Shown piece by piece: positions 1-10,939 of a stretch of 64,000 bases of DNA (positions are counted from its first letter, which is position 1; each line of letters starts with the position of its first letter). The notes beneath the pieces are model-generated. The model was not told the origin of the DNA, did not search any database, and saw nothing but the letters and a program-made list of their open reading frames with translations. The DNA is from Heliopora coerulea (Eukaryota > Cnidaria > Anthozoa > Scleralcyonacea > Helioporidae), in the NCBI GenBank assembly GCA_030142905.1, contig JASJOG010000153.1, forward strand, positions 190,001 to 254,000, written 5' to 3'. The position numbers were made by a program, and so were the translations under genes.

Positions 1-887
1 ATGATGTTTTTCTCTTTGTCAGTAATTTCGTCATATTCTGAGGCGAACAAAAGTGCTTTGATTTACAAGTCTTCAATTATCAAGGGATAAAAATCAACCA
101 CGTCAAAACTTATGAATGAATCTGCTGGTTTGTCTCTGATGTTTTTGAACCATTTAATGATGGAAGCGCTGCCATTACTTTCTTGTTGATTCGTTCAAGG
201 ATTCTTTTACTGATAATACCTATATCTGATTTCACGGGATTTATTAATCTACATGTCAGTTTGTTGTTAAAAATTTGGTTTGTGATCTTTCAAGGCAATG
301 AAACAATCTTTCTCAGCAAGCTCGTCAATCCTGTTGTCAAGCTGTAAGTCTTTTCCAATTCTCTTTTCTTCACTAATTATTTTGCCGGTTTCATTAGGTT
401 GGGCTTTCTTGTGTGATTTGTTTATACTGGAATGGAGTAACCAGTTGTAGGAAGCAGGTTTAATGCAATAGAAACTAGTCGACTTGTCCACAGGAATTAG
501 CAATTCTTTGCCGTTATGTATTTTCTTTTTGTCCCGTGAATGTTGTTGTTGGAATTTGCAAGTCGAGTGTTTGAATTCAATGTGTTGCACAATTTCTAGC
601 ATCTTACCTTCAAATTTGCGTAATTTGTCGATTGGTGGTGGAGACTTCATTGTTCTGAATCCATATGCTTCTTTAGTCGGTTTTTGTTCGGCTGTTACCA
701 AGGAGTGGTAGGCTTTCCATCGTACATGTTGTAAAAAGGATTGTGTCTTCTCAATCAGGTATCTCAAGTATATGTTTGGCTGTGCAATTGCTATGTTCTT
801 CGTAGAGTATCCAAGGTTTACAGGTTCCACATTCACTTGTAGAGTGCTCAACAATGTAGGAGCGAAATAGATGTGTGTCGATAACAA
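1..887 (-). pseudogene. Penelope-like element reverse transcriptase, N-terminal and palm start (broken, runs off window)
   Basis: An open frame at 267-887 reads leftward. Its C-terminal half has the conserved block that precedes the fingers of PLE reverse transcriptases: a LLIPVDKSTSFY-like segment, then a lysine-rich stretch, then FIALKDHK. The frame closes near 267, but related sequence continues leftward in shifted frames: CRLINP-type residues near 250-220 and FISFDVVDFYP, a palm motif A with its catalytic Asp, near 130-90. At least two frameshifts are therefore present and the rest lies outside the window. The first ATG of the open frame is not necessarily the native start. Function in an intact element would be copying the PLE RNA at a nicked target. 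No neighbouring host gene is visible. Confidence 0.72.
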
Positions 888-1640
888 GTATCAATAACAA
901 AATCATATGGGTGCAGAGTGCTCTATACCGAGGTAGATTGGAATAATCACAACACAAGATTTGGTTACTTCATAAGAACTTTTATTCACTACAGATCTGT
1001 GGTTAGTTTGTGTGTAGTATTTGGTTCGTATTGCAGGTAGAGACAGTGACGATTATCTATTACAAAGTAAATATAAGTTCATTCCTTTTGTCGATGGAAC
1101 TCAGCTCCGGACGGCAGATGATGAGAAATTTTTCAAAAACACCACAGAATTTAGCAAACATGTTTGGTGGCTGAAGGAATCGAATGCGTGCTATTCAATA
1201 GAATGGAAAATTATGAAGAAATGTCATCCCTATTCAAACAGGACTAAACGCTGCAACTTATGCATCTACAAAAAATTTCTCATCATCTGCCATCCGGAAC
1301 TGAGTCCCCTCAACAAAAGGAACAAACTTATATCTACTTGCAGGGACTGCAAGAAACATTTACTTTGTAATTGATAGTCACTGTCTCTACCTGTAATACA
1401 AACCAAATACTACATACAAACAACCTGACATCACAAACTAACCACGGATCTCAAGTTTACTCACCAAACACAACATTCACCTGAAGAATGTGGCAAGCTT
1501 CAGACTTGTCATACAAAACAGATCTGTAGTGAATAAAAGTTCTTATGAAGTAACCAAATCTTGTCTTGTAATTGTTCTGCTCTACCTCAGTATAGAGCTC
1601 TCTGCACCCATGCTTTGTTATTGATACTTGTTATCGACAG
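878..1640. repeat. Inverted repeat of PLE termini around an endonuclease tail
   Basis: The segment 878-1134 is matched in reverse complement by 1270-1640, with several small gaps and substitutions. Shared blocks include the stretch ending in a GATGATGAGAAATTT core at the inner ends and a GATAACAAGTATCAATAAC block at the outer ends. The arms enclose about 135 bp of unique coding sequence. Inverted or partly inverted terminal repeats are a known feature of Penelope-like elements, so I read this as two head-to-head PLE ends. Confidence 0.7.
1021..1374 (+). pseudogene. PLE endonuclease C-terminal tail fragment
   Basis: The part from about 1134 to 1374 encodes the region that follows the GIY-YIG nuclease in many PLE proteins: LSKHVW-like text (here FSKHVWWLKES), an IEWKIMKK segment, a CNLC zinc-binding pair and a LNKRNKLISTC terminus ending shortly after. 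The first third of the open frame (1021-1133) is only the reverse complement of the same 3' end and is not native coding sequence. The fragment is truncated at its 5' side and cannot be functional. It belongs to the plus-strand half of the inverted PLE pair described at 878-1640. Confidence 0.65.
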
Positions 1641-1900
1641 ATGTATCTATGTATATGTACACATATGCATACGTATGCATAGGCATATATATGTATATAT
1701 ATATATATATATAATATCTTCACGAGCCCGCTCAACATAAAGTTTAAACGTCATATAAACATCATAAAAACTTTATTAAAAAAGAAGAAAAATTCACAAC
1801 TTACGTTTCGGGGACCGGCCCCTTCTTCAGCTGAAGAAGGGGCCGGTCCCCGAAACGTAAGTTGTGAATTTTTCTTCTTTTTTAATAAAGTTTTTATGAT

Positions 1901-1956
<56 letters not shown>

Positions 1957-2195
1957 GTATATATATATGTATATATATATATATGTATATATATATGTAT
2001 ATATATATATATGTATATATATATATGTATATATATATGTATATATATATGTATATATATATGTATGTATATATATACGTATATGTATATATATACGTAT
2101 ATGTATATATATACGTATATGTATATATATATGTATACGTATATATATACGTATACGTATATATATACACATGTATATATATATATATATACACG
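1640..2195. repeat. AT-rich microsatellite with TATA/TACGTA/TGTA variants
   Basis: Outside the palindrome, 1640-1720 and 1900-2195 consist of (TA)n with interspersed TGTA, TACGTA and ACAC steps. All long open frames across it on both strands are repetitive Tyr-Ile-His-Met strings and are not genes. Confidence 0.95.
1753..1908. repeat. Perfect 156-bp palindrome with hammerhead-like motifs
   Basis: The two 78-bp halves are exact reverse complements, centred between 1830 and 1831 (CTTCTTCAG|CTGAAGAAG). Each half reads CTGAAGA, then a GGGG...CCCC hairpin, then CGAAACG, the same layout as the hammerhead-ribozyme-type core in PLE terminal repeats elsewhere in this window. It is immediately followed by an (AT)n tract. 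It is most likely two PLE ends joined head to head. Confidence 0.75.
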
Positions 2196-3335
2196 CAGCT
2201 TTCAAAAGTAGCTTCCCAACTTCATTCTTCTCTAAGGAAGACTTCTCGTACCAAATATTATTGCCTTGATTTTGCTGGTGTTTATTGATAAAGTAACATG
2301 AAGATTCTGGTTCATTCATCTCTGTAGGATGATTAGTTTTGAACATTTTGCAGTATTTAACCAAATAGCATTCATGGTCAATTGTTTGAGAAGTGGGATA
2401 GTACACTCATTGTCCAGAAGAGTTGTCCAGGTCATGACAGTCTTTGGATGCTTTTTTCCCCTACAAAATATCACCCCACTGAAAACGTTAGTATGCAATT
2501 TTTTTGGCTTGAAACAAAAATGCAAGGTAAACAGCCACCAGGCAACTCGCTGCAAAGCTACTTGTTTTTGGTCACCATATTATCTTTCAGCAAAACAGTT
2601 GCTTGCATCAGTCTTTCTCACTTAGAGAGTGATTTGTGCATGATAACCTTTACCATATTCGACCAGTAATGCTTTCATCAGGATTTTAAAACCTCTCAAG
2701 AAAGTTTAAAGTCGTCTTTATGTAAATTTACCGTTGGACCCTTTGTATCGAGGTGCCACTGAATGCTTAGTGGAAAATACACAAAAGCTGCAGGTTTATA
2801 TGCCATTTTTCTTTTTTTTTGATGTTTTACCATGGAAAGAGTACATCTTTTACTTCCCTCTTCTCCTTCTTTCAACAAAACTTGCACAAGGTTTGCTTGC
2901 TGTATTTTATTTTATGGTCAGCAATAAAAATGGAGAACTCATTCATGTTTTTGTAATTTGTTTCATCTTCATCAACAAAGTGTTGTACCTCGGGATAAAT
3001 ACTTAGCATAAATCTTCTTCATAGCACTTCTAATAGACATTTTTAACCAACTTTGAGACAAAAAAAAATATAAAAAAAAAAAAAAATCGTCACTCATGAG
3101 CTGTCTGTGATGCTGATATCCGACCAGTAACCTTTGAGAACAATCCAATGTTAAGATCGAAAGCCTAGCTATCAAATAAAAAACCTTTCTTTAAAGTAAA
3201 ACGAGTGAAAAGTTTGATTTGAAAGGGACTCAAAATATCTCAAGATCAGGACTAATACAGGGTCTTGCTATGAACATCCTTGATAAGCAGCAGAATTTTC
3301 AGAATGTATCTTTTATCATTTATTAAACCATTAAA
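2196..3335 (-). repeat. Dispersed repeat family, copy A (unclassified)
   Basis: Reverse-complement similarity links this stretch to 42.2-42.85 kb plus 47.2-47.5 kb, and in part to 57.46-57.86 kb. Shared landmarks are a block with AGAAGTGCTATC, one encoding LSIQWHL (2760s here, near 42580 there), and one reading CCCACTTCTCAAACAATTG. Short open stretches on the minus strand at 2316-2555 and 2696-2887 have a related reading in the copy at 42446-42631, so the family may once have coded for a protein. I do not recognise it. Confidence 0.65.
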
Positions 3336-4009
3336 GGTCTCAAGGGCTGTCAAGCTGGGGTGAACTGTGGTGATGAGCTCTCACTTTCCATTAAATGCAC
3401 AAGATGGCGTAAACTAAATACAGTAGCTTACAGTCAAGTCCAGCTCCTGGCCTTCTCATGGTGAGACCTGTTCCTTACAGACAGGAGAAAGGGCGAAAGG
3501 TGGGCCACTGGCACCTTAAAACCAGCTGCTCCAGGTAGATGGGACTTGTCAGCCTTGGTTGATAGCCCATCTAGGGGAAGAGAAACGAACTTTTTAAACC
3601 TCCACTGCCTTGTGGTTATACCTGATCTCAGGGAAGGATTCGGATGTAAATCCAGAGGAAAAATCTTGAGTTAGAGTCTCGAAGGCAGTTTGCTACTGGT
3701 TTCAGTAATGTTCTGGCAACTCGTGTGGTGGTGGTGGTGTTGGAACCATGCATATTGGCTTCTCCCTTTCCAGTTAATCATTTCAATGATGTGGAGAGGG
3801 GGGATCTGCTGCATAGGTAACAGCTTTTCTCCATAAATACTACCCAGGCCTTGCACCCTGGAGAGGACACCCCAGCTTTGTCGAACAACATTGACACAGC
3901 ACAGAAAGCAGCAGTCTACCAGTTATAAGTCTTTGACTCAACTGGCATAGAGTTAGACGCCAGGGGCTGCTTTTGACAGTGAGAGAGACCATCATGTTTC
4001 ACTGGGTGT

Positions 4010-4848
4010 GTGAAGTTTAGGAGAAAAGTGGACAAGCAGATTGATAACTTTGTGCCAAAGAACAATAAATTTAATAAGCGAATTGTCCTAAGACTGGGCA
4101 CTTGGAACATCAGGACTATGTTGCCTGGCTTCACAGATGACCTGCAAGAGGTGAATGATGCCCAAAAAACAGCAGACTTGACCAGAGAGCACGGAGTAGG
4201 GTTTACTGTCAGGAATAGACTGCTGGGATGTATCATACCCCCATCTGATGGAACCAAGCACATCTTATCTCTATGGCTCCATTCCTCCATTGAGCCTGTT
4301 AGCATCATAAGTGCTTATGCACCAACACTGACTTCACCATCGTGAAGTCAGATTCTATGATGACCTCAGTACCATCCTTGGAGGCATTCTGGAGAAAGAG
4401 CCACTTTACACACTTGGCAACTTCAACTCATGTGTAGGTGCTGATCATGACTCCTGTCCCAACTGTTTGGGTCAGTTTGTCACAGGAAGACTGAACGAGA
4501 ATGGACAGCCTCTGTGTCAGCAACACATACTTCAACACTAAGTCTCACCATAGAGTGTCCTGGAGACATCGAAGATCGAAACACTGGCACCAACTTGATC
4601 TAATTCTCACACACAGAGTTATGTTACCATCCATCAAGCTCATACACAGCCTTCACAGGGCAGATTGTGATACTGATCATTATCTGGTGTACAACAAAGT
4701 GAAAATACAAGTCAAAAGGATGTATCATACAAAGACAGAGGGAAAACCATGCTTTGATACCAGCAAAACTCGTGAAGAGCAGAAAGTGGTGGAGTTCATC
4801 ACTACCCTCAAGAAATCCCTTCCAGGCCCCTCTGATGGAAATGCATGA
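4010..4848 (+). pseudogene. APE-type endonuclease of non-LTR element
   Basis: The region opens with LGTWNIRTM, the N-terminal strand of exonuclease-III-fold nucleases where the Asn is a metal-site residue. It continues through PVSIISAYAPT, a GNFNSCVG-like segment (the canonical form has GDFNA, so the catalytic Asp position appears changed to Asn), and a C-terminal CDTDHYLV segment matching the SDHxLV motif. The frame changes near 4345-4500 and closes at 4848. In an intact element it would nick target DNA to prime reverse transcription. Immediately downstream lies the RT region of the same element. Confidence 0.75.
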
Positions 4849-6990
4849 GATAGATGGGAGTATTTCAGAGATGCAGTTCACAGTACAGCCATTTCCACCT
4901 TTGGCAAGAAGAACAAATCTGCAGACTGGTTTGAGGCACATGCAGAGATAATGACACCAGCAGTGGAAGAAAAGAGGAAAGCTATGATAGTGTACGAAAC
5001 CTACTGGCACTCCAGACTGCATGCAGTAATGTTCAACAATGCCCCAGATGCTGTGCTAACAACTGTTGGCTGGAACTCTGTGCTGGCATTCAGACTGCTG
5101 CTGACACAGGTAACATCAAGGCCATGTATGATGGACTTAAACAGGTACTAGGCCCTGTTCAGAAAACAGCACCTCTGAAATCATCAAGGATAAAGCACAA
5201 CAGATGCAGCGGTGGGTAGAACATTATTCTGAGCTGCATGCCAGAGAGAATAAGGTGATCGAAGAGGCCCCGAACGCCATTAAGTGCTTGCCTGTGCTTG
5301 ATAGTGAATCCACTGAGGAGGTGAAGAAGGTCCTTGGTTCACTTGCATCTGGAAAAGCACCGGGAAAGGACAAAATTCAAGCAGAAATCTTGAAATGCAA
5401 AGGCGACTCTTTCACTAAGCTCTACAAAATCTTCTGTGTTTGCTGGAAGTAAGGGGAGGTACCACAAGACATGTGAGATGCAAACATCATGACTCTTTAC
5501 AAGAACAAAGGTGACAGGAGTGAGTGCAACAACTACCGAGGCATCTCACTTCTCAGCATTACTGGAAAGCTTTTTTGCCCGAGTTGTTCTGAAGCATCTC
5601 CAAGTACAGGGAGAAAGAATCTATCCTGAGTCACAGTGTGGTTTTCATGCCAAACACTCGACCATCAACATGATATTCTCCATCAGACAACTACAAGAAA
5701 AATGCAGAGAACAAAGACAGCCGTTATACATCTTCTTTATCGATCTCACCAAGGCTTTTCACCTAGTAGGCAGAGATGGTCTCTTCAAGATCCTCCCCAA
5801 AATTGGCTGCCCACCAAAACTCCTCAGTATCATTAGATCCTATCACGATGATATGAAAAGCACTGTAATTTTTGATGGGTCGACTTCTGATGCCATCAAC
5901 ATTCAAAGTGCAGTGAAACAAGGGTGTGTTCTTGCTCCTACCTTATATGGGATATTTTTTGCAACCCTGCTAAGACATGCCTTCGGTACTTCCACAGGAG
6001 GTATTTATCTCCAAACAAGATCCGATTGAAAACTCTTCAATCTTGCCAGACTGAAAGCAAAGACAAAGGTTCACAGAAAGTGCCTATGTGACTTTCTCTT
6101 TGCCGATGATACAGCAGTCACCACACATTCAGCAAAGGAACTACAACAAGTCACAAATCGCTTCAGCGATGCCTGCAAGGACTTTGGTCTGACAACCAGC
6201 TTGAAGAAGATTCAAGTAATGGTGCAAGATGTGGATAGCCCACATCTTGGCTTCACCATCACTGACACTTTCACACTTGATCAAGAGCTGAACAAGAGAA
6301 TAGGCAAAGCAACCACCACAATGTCCAGGCTGACAGAGAGTGTGGACAAACAACAAGCTGACTAAGTGCACCAGAATACAGGTCTACAAAGCCTGCATGC
6401 TGAGTACTCTACTATACAGCAGTGAAACCTGGACCCTTCATGCCCATCAAGAACAGAAACTCAACACATTTCATTTGTACTGTCTCAGATGCCTACTAAA
6501 TAACAAGTGGCAGGACAAGATCACCAACAACAAAGTCCTAGAAAGAGCAATCCTACTGAGCATGTTCACGATGCTCAAGCAGAGCTGAATGCACTGGCTC
6601 AGTCGTGTTTTCAGAATGGAAGATGAGTAAATCCCTAAGGAGTTACTCTGAGGTGAGCTGGAACAGGGGACATGTCTTACAGGCAGGCCACAGCTCCACT
6701 ACAAAGATGTATGCGAGAGAAACCTCAAAACTCTACAGATAAATATGCAGACCCAGGGAGCAACAGCTTCTGATCGTTTGGAGTGGATACAGACTGAGAA
6801 AAAAGGGCTCATGAAATTAGATGCTTTGCTAGCAGAAAAGGCAGAACTGAAGAGACAAAGTAGAAAGGATCGACAATTCCACAGAAACACCACCCCACAC
6901 ACATCTGCATGCACTGCGTAAAAGACTGTGCAGTCATAGATGACGTTCTTTGAGTCCACATGAACATGTGGGTGCAACTCCATAGTCTCC
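4840..6990 (+). pseudogene. Reverse transcriptase of non-LTR element
   Basis: Fragments in more than one frame carry the expected order of RT motifs: GKAPGKDKIQAEIL (about 5360), CNNYRGISLLS (5530), YIFFIDLTKAF (motif A with catalytic Asp, 5740), SAVKQGCVLAPTLYGIFF (motif B, 5910) and FADDTAVTTHS (motif C with the Asp pair, 6100). After the palm come LLYSSETWTL (6410) and a KRQSRKDRQFHR-like basic tail (6860). Stops near 5450, 6028, 6590 and 6630 break it. Codon use and GC content differ from the AT-rich Polinton and match the APE region before it. Confidence 0.85.
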
Positions 6991-7049
6991 CAATACTGAC
7001 GGATGGCTCATAAAGGTTATTCTCACCATGCTTTTTGTTTTAATAAAAC

Positions 7050-7290
7050 AGAATAAAAATTTTAAATGTAAAATAATTTCCAGTTTGGGTTGTTAATATT
7101 TATGGCCAAATATTGTGATTTCTTTATTGCATTACCTCTTACAGTTATAGTAAGGACAATTTGTCTTTGACAACTTCGAAAAATTCTCAAGAGATGTATT
7201 GGAAGGGTGGGTGAAGGTTTGTTGTGTACATGTATTTCTAGTCTTACTTTAAACATGCTTACGTGCAAGTTCTATTTCAGAATCATCTTC
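7050..7290 (-). repeat. Dispersed repeat family, fragment B
   Basis: Reverse-complement similarity to 41745-41990 and to 56957-57180: shared text includes a run equivalent to CCCACTCTTCCAGTATATC and GATAATTTTTCAAAATTG. This is the 5' portion of the same family as the copy at 2196-3335. Confidence 0.6.
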
Positions 7291-7324
7291 ACGGTATTAT
7301 GAAATGATAGCTTAACAATTAACC

Positions 7325-7460
7325 TACACTGCTGAAGTCAACTGAAAAATGTTGACTTAAGCGGGATTTGAACTTGCACAATCGGTCATATTCTAGCAAG
7401 TTTAAGAAAGTACTTTCTGACCCCACTTCAACTAGGCTTTTGTCACTACAAAAATACCTT
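7325..7460 (-). repeat. Possible tRNA-derived SINE relic
   Basis: On the minus strand there is a B-box-like GTTCAAATCCC preceded about 50 bp upstream by an A-box-like GCCTAGTTGAAGTGG. The internal spacing suits a tRNA-type RNA polymerase III promoter, but the cloverleaf is not convincing and no second copy was found in the window. Confidence 0.3.
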
Positions 7461-7639
7461 TCTACTCTACTGAAACGAAATGAAATTACTTAGAATGAAT
7501 ACAATGCTATATGCCCTAAAGTAGCACATTTCAGATGCACTCATGGTCTCCCTAAAATTCACGAAGTCTTTTCTAAGCATAAACTGAAATTTAAATCTGT
7601 TGTCAAAGTAAAATGATATGTTCAGTGATTAATCACAGA

Positions 7640-8250
7640 GTATCCAAAACGGTCTGGTGGTCTTCTGTTGCATCTCAGATTGTAGTGCACATTTTCTTCA
7701 GGTCCATTGTTCGTTTGGTTTAATCTTCCAGCATTATCTAGTTCAAATATTGATTTATCCAAGTCAGAAACAGTACTTTCAAAATCCTCATTTGTTACTT
7801 ATCCTTATTGATCTTAAATTGTTTAAATTGTTGGAACGAACAATATTTCTCTTCTTACCCTCAAGCGATTCTATCTCGCAGTAACCTTGTCAAACATCAA
7901 CCAAGAGGTATGGACTCAAGTACTTTTCATCCAACCCCCTTGCTCTGAAATTCTTGAAGAGCACTGCATCTCAGATATCGAAGCCTTTGTTTTGTTGTGA
8001 CTAATGCTTTGTATCATAGGTTCACTTTTGTTTCTGTTGAGCCTGTCTTACCTTTTCCATCACAATCTTTTGGAGAGTGTTTTGCTGCCTTTTTTAATCT
8101 TCTAGATATTTCACTGGTCTGTGTGTTGGTCTTGCATCTAGTTCTTCCCTTACTACTCCCAATGGCAATCTAATGGTATCACTCCAGTTGAGGATTGTTT
8201 GCTTAGTCTGTAAGCCAGCAGTGCATGGGGAGGCTGCTCATCCCAATTAC
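7640..8250 (-). pseudogene. Gypsy integrase, C-terminal part
   Basis: The minus strand encodes PHALLAYRLSKQSSTGVIP, the conserved segment of Gypsy integrases that follows the catalytic core and leads into the LFG-type motif, then a charged stretch (REELDARPTHRPVKYLEDL-like, in a shifted frame). The sequence to the left (7640-7900) has no clear motif but is continuous with it. The matching catalytic core lies on the other side of the PLE at 8255-9690, so the gene was cut by that insertion. Confidence 0.6.
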
Positions 8251-8329
8251 CTTTAAAAGATAAAACATATTCCGAAAAACAGTGTCATCTTGTAAATTGA
8301 AGATTTGAGTTATATAAGAGATGAAAGTG

Positions 8330-8385
8330 AAATGGTAATATTTCGATTTTATTACAAAATCATCTTCAGACCAAGTGACTTTACA
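8330..8385 (-). ncRNA. Hammerhead-like motif in PLE terminal repeat
   Basis: On the minus strand CTGAAGA is followed by a GATTTT/AAAATC hairpin and then GAAA, flanked by ATGG...CCAT that can form stem I. This matches the CUGANGA-stem II-GAAA order of hammerhead ribozymes, which are known in PLE terminal repeats. The plus-strand counterpart near 9571-9610 has lost a base in the first core element. Stem III would be only a few bases, so self-cleavage is uncertain. Confidence 0.5.
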
Positions 8386-8397
8386 TAAACATACCTT

Positions 8398-9394
8398 GGC
8401 CTTGTTGTTGATGACACATTTCTACTCATAAAACTTTCCAACATTCCTACAGTTTTAGCTAAATTTAATGAATTTGATAAGAATCTAAAATTTACGGCAG
8501 ACATATTTCCTGATGTTATCCACTTCCTGGATACCAAAATTTTGGTCGATGGTACTGATGTTTACTGTAAAGATATGCACACCAGTCAGTACACTCACTT
8601 CTCTAGTTTTGAACCTTTTTCACACAAAACTGCTTGCATAAAATCACTTTTCTACTGTGCTTTTAAAATATGCACCACTAAGAAACTTTTTGAAAACCAA
8701 ATGAGTACCTTAAAATCTTTCATGTCATGGAATGGTTATTCCAACAATATCAAAATTATTTAATTAACACACTCAAATGCAAATACAATGACAAATCTCT
8801 TTCAACTCAAAATCCACCTGATGATGACAATTTGCCTAAGCTATGGATCCGCATTCCTTATCTTGGCAAACGAGGAGAAAATCTGGTCAACTCCTGTCTA
8901 AAGAAAATCCAATACTGGCTTACTCGTCCAGTTAAATTAATCATTATTTATGACACTAAGAAATCTCTTATTTCATTTCCAACAAAGATAAAATTCCTGA
9001 TTTCTCTTGCAGTAATCTTGTTTATCAGATCACTTGTCCTGGCTGCAATAAATCTTATATAGGTAAAACTGATCGCTGTCTTCACAAATGCCTTTCCAAA
9101 CATGCCACTCAGCACACCACCAGTGCAGTTGCCCAACACTTACTAGAGTGTGAACATGCACAATTCATTACCAACTTCTGTCACCAATGTGATATACTCA
9201 ATAATCTTTCTTGTTCTTCAGACTTAACTTCATGCATGAAAAATCTTATTTTTAATAATTATGAAATTCTCTATTCTAGTAAGTCTAGTAACACCAATCA
9301 ACTTTTAATTATAGAAGCACTTCACATTAAGTTTATTAAACCAGAACTCAACTCGGGTCTTAAGGCCAACAAAAATTTGTCTCTTTTCACCTAG
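8398..9394 (+). pseudogene. PLE RT C-terminus and GIY-YIG endonuclease
   Basis: The first part (8400-8760) has the RT thumb-side text VIHFLDTKI and FMSWNGY. The second (8760-9060) has LWIRIPYLGKRGE and the YDTKK segment. The nuclease begins near 9030 with LVYQITCPGCNKSYIGKT, the GIY-YIG motif with its paired cysteines, followed by AQHLLECEH (9140) and a C-terminal FIKPELNSGL (9330) before a stop near 9394. Two frame changes (about 8760 and 9060) break it. In intact PLEs this nuclease nicks the target to prime reverse transcription. Confidence 0.82.
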
Positions 9395-9699
9395 ATATAC
9401 TTCCATCAGCTTTCCTACTCATCCATAATATCCTTAATCAGTCACATCCTGTTGTCACCACCTATTATCATTTCACATGTAAATGTAGCCAGGTGGGTGT
9501 TCTTCTTTGTCACCAATTGTCATCACGGTTTTTGTATATATAAAGGCCTAGGTATGTTTATGTAAAGTCACATGGTCAGAAGATGATTTTGTAATAAAAT
9601 CGAAATATTACCATTTCACTTTCATCTCTTATATAACTCGAATCTTGAGTTTACAAGATAACACTGTTTTTTTGAATATATTTTGTCTTTTACTTTTTC

Positions 9700-10360
9700 A
9701 AGTTGTCAGCTGGTCATGGATTCCAATCATCTTTGTCTTTAAAATTCCATTGAATCATTTGCAAAGCCCATCAGTTTAGGGATGATAGGCTGTGGTTCAT
9801 CTTTTCTCTATGCCAAACAATTGACACTCAAAATTCTGGACCTGACCTGTAAGTGAAACTGAAGGCATGTTCAAGTACTAGAACAACTGTTTCTGCCTCA
9901 GCATACTTTATGTAGTAAGCAACTATGGAAAGGATGTACTTGTTTCCAAGTGATGTTAGTTTTAAAATGCCAATGATATCTACTCTTACCATGTAAAAGA
10001 GGGTAGGCATGACTTCAGTTTCAGGCACAAAATTCATGGTCCTTGGCCAATAAAATCTTCTCTGAATCACATCAAAGGTTCTTGCCACCCCTGAATGACC
10101 AACTTTTCAATGGGCTTTCCTCAGAATCATTGCTGATGCAAAGTGGGGTAAAACAATTTGAGATCTTTCCTTACTCGTTTTGTCAATCCATTTCCAACAA
10201 AGAACATCATGTTCGATCTCTAATGACTTGAAGACATTGTATAACGTAATTAACGTGTTTGTTGTGTCCTTCGGTTTTTGGTCTGCTCGACAACCATTTA
10301 ATACTCATCTCTTTATAAGCAAAATATGGGCATTGAGGTTTTGGATTTTTCAGAAACTTG
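9700..10360 (-). pseudogene. Gypsy integrase, zinc-binding end and catalytic core start
   Basis: The open frame 9828-10088 reads RRFYWPRTM, the usual text after the HHCC zinc finger, then MVRVDIIGILKLTSLGNKYIL, where the Asp in VDIIG is the first catalytic residue (canonical DxxGP), and then YIKYAEA. The region upstream on this strand (10100-10360) is the degraded zinc finger. The frame is broken after the first core motif, and the remaining integrase is displaced to 7640-8250 by the PLE insertion. Confidence 0.65.
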
Positions 10361-10367
10361 AATACTG

Positions 10368-10936
10368 TTAACTGGGGCACGAGAAAGTGTCAGCATGCTG
10401 TATCATTGTCCCCAGGTTATGACCTATGGAGTAATGATACTCTTCTAATTTCAAAACCCTGTGAGCTAGTTTTCCATTTGGATGTTTGATATTCTTTAGC
10501 CACTTTAATGCCTTGTGATCAGTAAATATCATAACTTTTTGACCATAAACATACGGGTGAAAATACTGTAAAGCCCACACTACAGTGTATGCTTCTTTTT
10601 CAGAACCTGAAAAGGCTTTAGATGCACATGACATTACTCTTATCCACTTTAATTTTCCTGTACCAGAACTGCTCCTATTCCCACATCGCTTGCATCAGTG
10701 TACAAATTATAATCTCTTTCAGTGTTAGGAAACCCCAGAATGGGACTTGAGATAAGCTGTTCTTTCAGGGTTTCAAAAGCAACTTCACAATTCTTGTCCC
10801 AAACGAAAGTTACATCTTTCTGAGTGAGATGCCTTAATGGACTTGCAATATCACTAAAACCAGAGATGAAATTACAATAGTAAGCCATCGTTCCCAGAAA
10901 ATGCCTTAGTTCAGGTAGATCTATAATAGCCAACAC
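10368..10936 (-). pseudogene. Gypsy RT thumb/connection and RNase H
   Basis: Two minus-strand frames. 10649-10936 has LRHFLGTMAYY (RT thumb), FVWDKNCEVAFETLK and then NLYTDASDVGIGAVL, the RNase H start with catalytic Asp. 10368-10634 continues with SGSEKEAYTVVWALQYFHPYV and FTDHKALKW, carrying the second and third acidic residues. The frame shifts once near 10640. In the intact element it would remove RNA from RNA-DNA hybrids. It is followed leftward by integrase as expected for Gypsy. Confidence 0.8.
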
Positions 10937-10939
10937 TTT

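Larger units (their letters stand above)
3335..7015 (+). mobile_element. Non-LTR retrotransposon, APE endonuclease + RT type, degenerate
   Basis: A plus-strand element with a GC-richer 5' leader (about 3335-4010), an APE-type endonuclease region, a reverse transcriptase region and a short C-terminal tail ending near 7010. The RT tail order (SETWTL, then a histidine/arginine-rich segment, then ATASDRLEW) and the LGTWNIRTM opening of the nuclease resemble the animal elements often mis-annotated as craniofacial development protein 2, an RTE/BovB-like group. That assignment is from memory of the family. Multiple stops and frameshifts make it inactive. Confidence 0.8.
8255..9690 (+). mobile_element. 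Penelope-like element, 5'-truncated, with inverted terminal repeats
   Basis: The ends are inverted copies of each other: 8255-8400 matches the reverse complement of 9540-9690 (a shared AAATCGAAATATTACCATTTCAC block and an ACAGTGT(C/T)ATCTTGTAAA block). Between them is the 3' part of the PLE gene. It lies inside the integrase of a minus-strand Gypsy element. The structure of a truncated gene flanked by terminal repeats, one inverted, is typical for PLEs. Confidence 0.82.

Noticed and set aside
484..711. Plus-strand frame
   Set aside because: Antisense to the recognisable PLE reverse transcriptase text at 267-887.
1751..2406. Long overlapping open frames on both strands
   Set aside because: They translate an (AT)n-type microsatellite and a palindrome; the products are Tyr/Ile/His/Met strings.
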